This document shows positions 58,001 to 64,000 of a stretch of DNA of 64,000 bases, in pieces (within the stretch, counting starts at the first letter, position 1; each line of letters begins with the position of its first letter). The position numbers and the translations under genes were made by a program. The stretch covers positions 124,001-188,000 of the forward strand of contig OX392532.1 in the NCBI GenBank assembly GCA_947623455.1, in the 5' to 3' direction. Below the pieces are notes generated by a model that saw only the letters and a program-made list of their open reading frames with translations, was not told the DNA's origin and ran no database searches. This DNA comes from Mimachlamys varia. Taxonomy: Eukaryota > Mollusca > Bivalvia > Pectinida > Pectinidae.

Positions 58001-61000
58001 CGGTACACCTTTTGATGGTGTTTTCGATATCGGTTGCCATACCTGGCCAATGCAGGATATTGCGGGCTAAGGATTTGGACTTCACAATCCCAAGATGAGA
58101 TTTATGTACAATTTTCAACATTTCTGGTCGCATGGCTTTTGGAATGATCAGTTTATGGTTTTTGTACAACAAACCATCTACGCACGATATTTCGTCCCTG
58201 AAATTCCAATACGGGAGAATTTCTGTCACAATCTCCTCCTTAGTGTCTGGCCATCCTTCCAACACAACAACTTGGAGGGTTTGGAGTTCTCGGTCTTTTG
58301 ATGTCTCACCCTGTAGTTTACGATACATTTCTGGAGATACAGGGAGGTATGACGTCAATAACGAATTGATCGTCAGATCTGGTACAATGCCCTCTGTGCT
58401 TTCAGGTAAGTAAGCTCTGCTTAAGTGGTCTGCCAGGAACATTTCCTTACCAGGTTTGTACACAACATTCAAGTCATACCTTTGCAAAGTCAATAGAATT
58501 CTCTGCAGTCTAGGAGGTGCTAACATCAAAGGTTTTCTGAAAATCGACTGGAGTGGTTTATGATCGCTTTCTACAGTCACATTCCGTCCATATACAAATT
58601 GGTGGAATCTTGTACAACCGAACGCGATAGCCAATGCCTCTTTTTCGATCTGGGCATAATTTTGTTGCGCGGTAGTCATAGCCCTAGAAGCATACGCAAT
58701 TGGCTGACCATCTTGTATAATGGCTGCTCCTAGTCCTTTCGAGCTCGCGTCAACTGTTAAAGTAAGTTCTTTCGCGGGGTCGTAATAGCGTAGCACTGGC
58801 GCTTGAGTCACTAGCTGTTTGAGTCTGCGGAAACTATTTTCCTGGGCGACGTCCCGATACCACTCGGTGATTTTCTGTAACAGCTCTCGAAGCGGTGCGC
58901 TGACCTTAGACAAATTGGGCACGAACTTACCCAAATACTGGACGAAACCTAAGAAGGTTTGTAGTTCTTTCTTACAGGTAGGCGGTTCCATATCGCGTAC
59001 TGCGCGAACCTTTTCGTCATCAGACTTGGCGCCTTCATCAGAGAGTACATGACCTACGTATGTCACTTGGTTTTGTCGAAACCTGCACTTCTCAGGACTA
59101 AGTCTGAGATTATAATCTTTCACGCGATCTAAGACTTTTCGTAGTCTCGCATCATGCTCCTCTAGATCAGTACCCCAACTTAGTATGTTAACTGAGCAAG
59201 AGTATAGCTGATCTAGATGTACTAATTACCGTAGATACAAGTACTCACTGGCTAAAGTACATAACAGACACTGTCAGGCCTTGGGTCAAACAGGGGCACG
59301 TGAGTATTGTATCACAAACACATTAGAATCTAATAACTACAAAAATATAGTTTGGAAAATTGGTAGGTTTACATGTGCTAGGCAAGTTTTGTTAAAGAAC
59401 ATTAATTTCGAATTGGACGAACTGTCATGTGCTATTTCAATACTCAGACTGTCTGATGCGGTACGGAGGAGACACAGTTATACCACCTGCCGATATGATA
59501 TACGCATGTCCATGTGGCGCTGGTCTGATGTGTAAGGGGAGTGGATACCAGGAGGTTCCTTTGGGAGAAACAGGTATGCACATTACCTTAACTTTAGCAG
59601 ATGCAGCGCATTGTTGACTGCTACGCTTACTGGTCGGGTATATGTAATTGACGGTTGCTTAGTGAACATTCTCGGCCATACGATAAGGCCTAAGTCCGAC
59701 ACTATTACTAAATTCTGATAGGTGAAACTATGAACTGTCACTAATTGATGATGATAATACCATTTGTGGCTTAAATCTTTGAAATATGAACGAAAATTTG
59801 AGGAGCAGAATGACGATCAGATATGAAATAAGTTTGCTCAGCTGTGTGTTTGTATCGATACAAGTCCGACACCCTTATTTCACATTAAAAACATTCAGAT
59901 ACATACGCGTCTACAGAAGGATAATCCTATCTAAAAATACAAATAGAATATTTAAGAAATGACTAAAAGACGCACAAAAAAGGGACATTGAAGGTGTGAT
60001 GGCCCGATTACAGATGGAAAATTAGTGTGATGGATCTATAACCATTTTGACAAGTGATGAGAAGGTACGATTACAGTTTGAACAAGTGATGGGAAAGTAC
60101 GATTACAGTTCGAACAAGTGATGAGAAGGTACGATTACAGTTTGAACAAGTGATGGGAAGGTACGATTACAGTTTGAACAAGTGATGGGAAGGTACGATT
60201 ACAGTTTGAACAAGTGATGGGAAGGTACGATTACAGTTTGAACAAGTGATGGGAAGGTACGATTACAGTTTGAACAAGTGATGGGAAGGTACGATTACAG
60301 TTTGAACAAGTGATGGGAAGGTACGATTACAGTTTGAACAAGTGATGGGAAGGTACGATTACAGTTTGAACAAGTGATGGGAAGGTACGATTATAGTTTG
60401 AACAAGTGATGGGAAGGTACGATTACAGTTTGAACAAGTGATGGTAAGGTACGATTACAGTTTGAAGAAGTGATGGGAATGTCCGATTACAGTTTGAACA
60501 AGTGATGAGAAGGTACGATTACAGTTTGAACAAGTGATGGGAAGGTAGATTACAGTTTGAACAAGTGATGGTAAGGTACGATTACAGTTTGAACAAGTGA
60601 TGGTAAGGTACGATTACAGTTTGAACAAGTGATGGGAATATCCGATTACAGTTTGAACAAGTGATGGTAAGGTACGATTACAGTTTGAACAAGTGATGGG
60701 AAGGTAGATTACAGTTTGAACAAGGGATGGGAAGGTACGATTACAGTTTGAACAAGTGATGAGAAGGTACGATTACAGTTTGAACAAGTGATGGGAAGGT
60801 ACGATTACAGTTTGAACAAGTGATGAGAAGGTACGATTATAGTTTGAACAAGTGATGGGAAGGTACGATTACAGTTTGAACAAATGATGAGAGGGTACGA
60901 TTACAGTTTGAACAAGTGATGGGAAGGTACGATTACAGTTTGAACAAGTGATGGGAAGGTACGATTACAGTTTGAACAAATGATGAGAGGGTACGATTAC

Positions 61001-61628
61001 AGTTTGAACAAGTGATGAGAAGGTACGATTACAATTTGAACAAGTGATGGTAAGGTACGATTACAGTTTGAACAAGTGATGGGAAGGTACGATAACAGTT
61101 TGAACAAGTGATGAGAAGGTACGGTGTTAGGTTGAACAAGTGATGGGAAGGTACGATTACAGTTTGAACAAGTGATGGGAAAGTACGATTACAGTTTGAA
61201 CAAGTGATGGGAAGGTACGATTACAGTTTGAACAAGTGGTGCGATGTCCCGGTTATTGTTGGGAAAAAGTGGCGCAATGGCCCGGTTACAGTGTAGTCAT
61301 CGGAACTTAACATTTAAATAATATTATTATATTGGCTGTGTTACATAATTTTTTACCAACCCGAAGAAAATGTTGTTGAAAAGGGATGTTCCTTTCTGGG
61401 ACGAGCTGAATAATATACGATCAGAAAAATCGTTTTACTTATCGTACTAGTTAAAGGTAGGCACCAGGGTCGACAAAAGCGGGTCTGTACGTAGTGTCAA
61501 ATATTCTAAGTTCAAGAGGGTATTTTGGCCGTTTTTTGCTAATGTTTATGTCCATATGTGCTTCAGAATAATCTCTGGTAATCAGGTAAATATTTTTTCT
61601 CTCAACAGGTACATGCACGCATCATTGA
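55065..61628 (+). CDS. Astakine/prokineticin-like secreted ten-cysteine protein (four exons, 113 aa)
   Basis: Exons 55065-55118, 56121-56262, 59448-59573 and 61609-61628. Donors are gtaagt, gtgagt and gtatgc, with AG acceptors. Phases 0, 1, 1 keep the frame to TGA. Exon 1 encodes a hydrophobic signal peptide (MASSAIFITTLLAVIVVL). The mature part has ten cysteines at 25, 31, 36, 37, 57, 67, 86, 88, 94 and 110. The CX5C, X4CC, X9 between Cys5 and Cys6, CXC and X5C spacings are those of the prokineticin/astakine fold (DCGSNECC; ACPCGAGLMC). It lacks the AVIT N-terminus needed for vertebrate prokineticin receptor activation, as do the astakines, which are haematopoietic cytokines in crustaceans. 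The same fold occurs in some venom peptides, but nothing here implies a toxin. Extracellular signalling is the likely role. The last cysteine comes from a tiny final exon. Introns hold retroelements, a partial exon duplication and a minisatellite. Confidence 0.85.
55507..55990 (+). pseudogene. Retroelement C-terminal fragment in intron 1
   Basis: The frame 55507-55863 includes FPIVYSPFHDSSIPVSPAYG, SQWIRYSRACSEYRDFCDR and GKFYGRHLDLIEKYSVSL, a conserved tail that I recall from reverse-transcriptase elements of marine invertebrates (family uncertain). It is followed by a 3' part with TACTCTACCGGAACACCTTG. The same sequence occurs on the other strand at 62240-62935. Confidence 0.6.
56187..56417 (+). 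repeat. Tandem duplication of the 3' half of astakine exon 2 with its splice donor
   Basis: A ~95-bp unit starting AATCCGCCAAGGGGTAAACG and ending GGAGCAC-gtgagtattgtatcatc begins at 56187 (the real exon), 56282 and 56370. Copy 2 has a 7-bp deletion (CTTCTGATAGACACTG). Copy 3 is cut at GACAC by an LTR element and resumes at 59267 (GACACTGTCAGGCCTTGGG ... GGGGCACGTGAGTATTG). Copies 2 and 3 have a donor but no evident acceptor, so they are probably silent. Confidence 0.9.
56418..56588 (-). repeat. 3' LTR of the deleted gypsy element
   Basis: 171 bp with TG...CA ends. It matches 59185-59266 over its last (plus-strand) 82-90 bp. Confidence 0.85.
56982..59185 (-). pseudogene. Truncated pol (RT remainder, RNase H, integrase) of the deleted gypsy element
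   Basis: Read on the minus strand from the LTR fusion. ILSWGTDLEEHDARLRKVL is the sequence that normally follows the YxDD active site. After it come the RT connection, RNase H (TVDASSKGLGAAI, ESDHKPLQ), integrase zinc region (HKSHLGI ... CTVC), and a DDE core with ADLFEF, TDNGPQF and QSNGQAE. The frame is open to a TGA at 57165-57167. Beyond it the same frame continues to TAA at 56982-56984 with a tail (VTRSGREVRAPSWFKDFD) like that of the intact element, so the TGA is a nonsense mutation. Without gag, protease and the RT active site it cannot be functional. Confidence 0.85.
60040..61245 (+). repeat. 32-bp tandem array in intron 3 of the astakine gene, about 37 copies
   Basis: Unit GATGGGAAGGTACGATTACA then GTTTGAACAAGT (32 bp; for example 60086 and 60118). 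Variants include GATGAGAAGG, GATGGTAAGG, a missing CG (GGTAGATT) and GATGGGAATATCC. The ends decay into GGTGCGATGTCCCGG and GTGGCGCAATGGCCCGG. Confidence 0.95.
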
Positions 61629-61697
61629 AGACGGAGGATGATACGATGTGTTTTCAATGAAGATGAATAGCAACCGTGTCTGTAATAGTGCATGTTA

Positions 61698-61703
61698 ATA
61701 AAA
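61698..61703 (+). terminator. Polyadenylation signal of the astakine-like gene
   Basis: AATAAA about 70 nt after the TGA at 61626-61628, a normal position for a short 3' UTR. Confidence 0.65.
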
Positions 61704-61719
61704 CAATGTTTTGGTAAAC

Positions 61720-62235
61720 AACACTTTCCTTTTACTTGTTTGGTGACTTTAGGATGGGGTATAAACAAGTGTTACAATTGAAGTACATAGGGGCGGGGGT
61801 GGGGATTGGGTTGGGTTACTTGAAAAGTTAGTTTTTCAAGTGATGCGGTATCACTTGTGGACTCGTTAACTAGTAAAGCAAAGTCGAGAATAGTCAATAG
61901 TTGGATAGGTGACTGCCAGCAGTCTACATGTAGGTTTGGTGGCGGTGGTGGGATTCCGTTCCGTGATAATGTAAGTTCCATGTGAATCGATACACAGAGA
62001 GGACATATGGATCTCACAGGACACGTCTATGGACCTTACGTCTCGGATGAGGGAATGGGACTACCACTAGTACATATACACTGCACATGTTCTCCATTAT
62101 ACAAGGTTATGGCATGACATGAAAGGAATTTGAATTTTGAAAAAAAAGGTTTGATGACACACGTGATTTTGAGTTTTGAGTTTTGATTCAAAAGGTATTT
62201 AATTAATATGTATTCAAACATACCCACGGATGGTG
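61720..62235. other. Spacer, nothing recognised
   Basis: Includes a G-rich stretch (GGGGCGGGGGTGGGG at about 61790) on the plus strand. No exon is supported. Confidence 0.5.
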
Positions 62236-62239
62236 TCAT

Positions 62240-62935
62240 CTAGTCCTCAAAATGAGAACCGAGTCATTATTGTCAATTACAACAAGTAAGCAGACTGGTA
62301 AGCAAACTCAAAAACGTCCATCTTCATATCACACAAAGATACAAAGTATTTCTCAATGAGACAAAAATGGCGACCATAAAACTTGCTCGTAGTTCTGATC
62401 AACCTTTATCTTCCGAACCCTTGTGTTGTAAGTTTGTTTGTCAGTAGTCGACATCGGTCAGGAAAATCTCGATATTTAGAGCAAGCACTAGGCCTAAAAT
62501 GAAAAAATCAACTGCGACATGCAAACACCATAGGTTGGAGAAGCAAGGAAGTTACTATCGAGAAATGAAAAGCGTACAAAAACAAAATAAAAAAAATCAA
62601 ATCAAATAAAAAAATAGAGAATACCGAAGCGTCAAAAAACCATAAACCGAACTCAAAATCGATTAAACTAGGGGCAAAATACGAAAAAATAAAAGATACT
62701 CAAGGAGACTCTTGTAAAAGTACAAGAGAATAAGACAAGGTGTTCCAGAAGAGTAAACGTCTTCTGCTTCATCGACGACACCCGCCATGTAAATCTTGGT
62801 GACATCCAAGTACACATCAAGTCCTCGAAATGAGAACTTGGTCATCATTGTCAACCACAACAAGTAAGCACAATAATGAGCATAATAAAAAAAACACAGA
62901 GATACAGAATGATTTTCAATGAGACAAATATGGCT
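62240..62935 (-). pseudogene. Inverted copy or copies of the retroelement fragment
   Basis: On the minus strand 62520-62330 repeats the text of 55600-55760 (AAATATCGAGATTTT, GTTTTATGGTCGCCAT, GAGAAATACTTTGTATC). 62935-62620 repeats 55740-55960 (GAACACCTTGTCTTATTCTC, TAGTTTAATCGATTTTGAGT). There is also an extra block with ATGGCGGGTGTCGTCGATGA and AGCAGAAGACGTTTACTCTT. The segments partly overlap in content, so two truncated copies may be joined here. All are broken by stops and indels. Confidence 0.65.
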
Positions 62936-64000
62936 TAGTAGTTAGCTGTCCATGTTGGTCATAGCTTAAGTAGAGATTACGGTAAGTAGCTGATGTAGAA
63001 GAGTGTTGTGTCCTTTATTTCAAATTCTGAGGGGTACGGATATACAATCGACGTGGTCAGCAAATTTCTTGTTGTTTATAGACAACACATCGTCAATATA
63101 TCTGAAAGTGAAATTAAAGGATGTATAATACCATAATGGTGACGTCATCGAACGCAACGGCTTTACCCAGTGCGTAAGTCATTCAATTGACTGTAGTCAG
63201 TTGCAATCTGTCCAGAAAGATTATTGGCTTTAAACAATCTTATAAAGGTTCTTACTTAAGGAAAATCCGTTTATGTCGGCTATAGATATGTATTTTTGAC
63301 AGAAAAGAAGGTAGATAGAGATACTGTTTACGTGTAATTACTGGTTAACAGATCAAGTATGTTCATTCATTTTATCTAAAGTTAGTAAAATATTATATAA
63401 ACACGTACTAATTGTAATGGGGGACCATTTCTGGTTCGATATGAATGTGCATATCAATTTGAAAGTGGAGAACGGAGACTTTGAGGCGAAATCTAATGCT
63501 AAAACATTTTAGCTCATTTATTTGTTCTGATGACACATATTCATGGCATACAGTTAATCACCTATTAAGAGTAAATATATTCTATTTTTATAGAGTACGA
63601 AGGCGTACTAGCTCTAAGACTTATATTCAACAGAACATAGGTGCAATAACAATAGCACATATCTGCAATAGGTTCAGTTGTGCTGACTTTCTCATCAACA
63701 AGAAGTTGTATTTCCATGGGTTTGCTGATATTGCTCGTCTTTTGACTATCCTTTATTTTTCGCTTGCATTTGAAAGCCAATAATAAGAATCTGGCGTTAT
63801 AACGGTTTCGGGACCGTTTTATGGGTAAGAGTTTTTTTTAAGTTGTAAAACCAAAATTGGTTGTTTTACGTCATTTATGTTTCTGCTCCCTTCTTCATGC
63901 ATTGCCGGAATACAGATACCATGGCTTGAAGCAGAACAGATCAACAAATGTTAAGAAATTTTGTCCGATTTGAAACTTAAAATATTACACTTTACAATAG
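62936..64000. other. AT-rich right edge, nothing recognised
   Basis: A 100-codon open frame (63481-63783) and its antisense shadow carry no recognisable motif or splice context. No repeat structure is visible. Confidence 0.5.

Larger units (their letters stand above)
56418..59266 (-). mobile_element. Deleted Ty3/gypsy retrotransposon in intron 2 of the astakine gene
   Basis: Flanked by a 5-bp duplication GACAC (56413-56417 and 59267-59271). The 3' LTR is complete at 56418-56588 (171 bp; TGTTATGTATTTAGCC start on the minus strand), with a purine tract AAAAGGGAAGGA at 56589-56600. The 5' LTR keeps only its first ~82 bp (59185-59266) and is fused directly to coding sequence just after the RT active site. 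Primer-binding site, gag, protease and most of RT are therefore gone. The LTRs also differ by a 9-bp indel and a few substitutions, so this copy is older than the element at 24002. Confidence 0.9.

Noticed and set aside
59185..59266. Taking the ~82-90-bp repeat at 56499-56588 and 59185-59266 as complete, very short LTRs
   Set aside because: The GACAC target duplication and TG end show that the left LTR starts at 56418 (171 bp). The right copy is truncated by the internal deletion.
63481..63783. 100-codon plus-strand frame near the right edge
   Set aside because: No recognised motif, no splice context, and an antisense frame of similar length overlaps it.

Overview
This window is from a eukaryotic nuclear genome, most likely a bivalve mollusc. 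The evidence is spliced genes with long introns, GT-AG junctions and AATAAA signals, (TTAGGG)n-type motifs, an astakine/prokineticin-like gene, a BCL7 gene, many decayed animal retroelements, and dispersed repeats starting ACAAGAGGCCC whose layout resembles bivalve 'pearl'/Helentron-associated elements. The taxon is an inference; I see nothing bacterial, no rRNA, no complete tRNA gene and no CRISPR.

Left third (1-21850), gene-poor and repeat-rich. A 36-bp satellite (1-4857) is followed by a LINE 3' fragment, a 73-bp array carrying telomere-like motifs, a 62-bp array (7858-11535), a 92-bp hairpin, and a 24-bp CACGTG-rich array (12419-14945). A 945-bp TA-flanked DNA element (13882-14826) sits inside that last array. 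Then come a 44-bp array, a second LINE remnant, and a long degenerate minus-strand LINE (17130-20169) with a 9-bp target duplication and a foldback element nested in it.

Middle (21850-40900). A four-exon plus-strand gene (22029-31956, 233 aa, unrecognised, basic and S/T-P rich) carries in intron 1 a complete Ty3/gypsy retrotransposon of Mag-like type (24002-29188) with identical 200-bp LTRs and one uninterrupted 1353-codon gag-pol. Downstream lie a 36-bp minisatellite overlapping the stop codon, a 56-bp array (32941-34651), a 1.15-kb element with inverted termini, a LINE end, a Helentron/pearl-like element with a 157-bp tandem core, and a 55-bp array.

Right (41000-64000). A minus-strand BCL7-family gene (41869-51359, eight coding exons including a 23-nt micro-exon, 241 aa) encodes a predicted SWI/SNF (BAF) subunit. 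Its introns hold a second pearl-like element and several tRNA-derived SINE pieces. Upstream are a TTAA-flanked element with about 195-bp inverted repeats and a tRNA-headed SINE. Next is a plus-strand, four-exon, secreted ten-cysteine astakine-like gene (55065-61628, 113 aa). The 3' half of its exon 2, with the splice donor, is duplicated in tandem, and the third copy is split by a deleted gypsy element (56418-59266). Intron 3 holds a 32-bp array. Inverted fragments of one retroelement flank this gene (55507-55990 and 62240-62935).

The three host genes were assembled by hand from splice-site motifs and reading-frame phase. All junctions keep the frame, but none has transcript support here. The genes look functionally unrelated.
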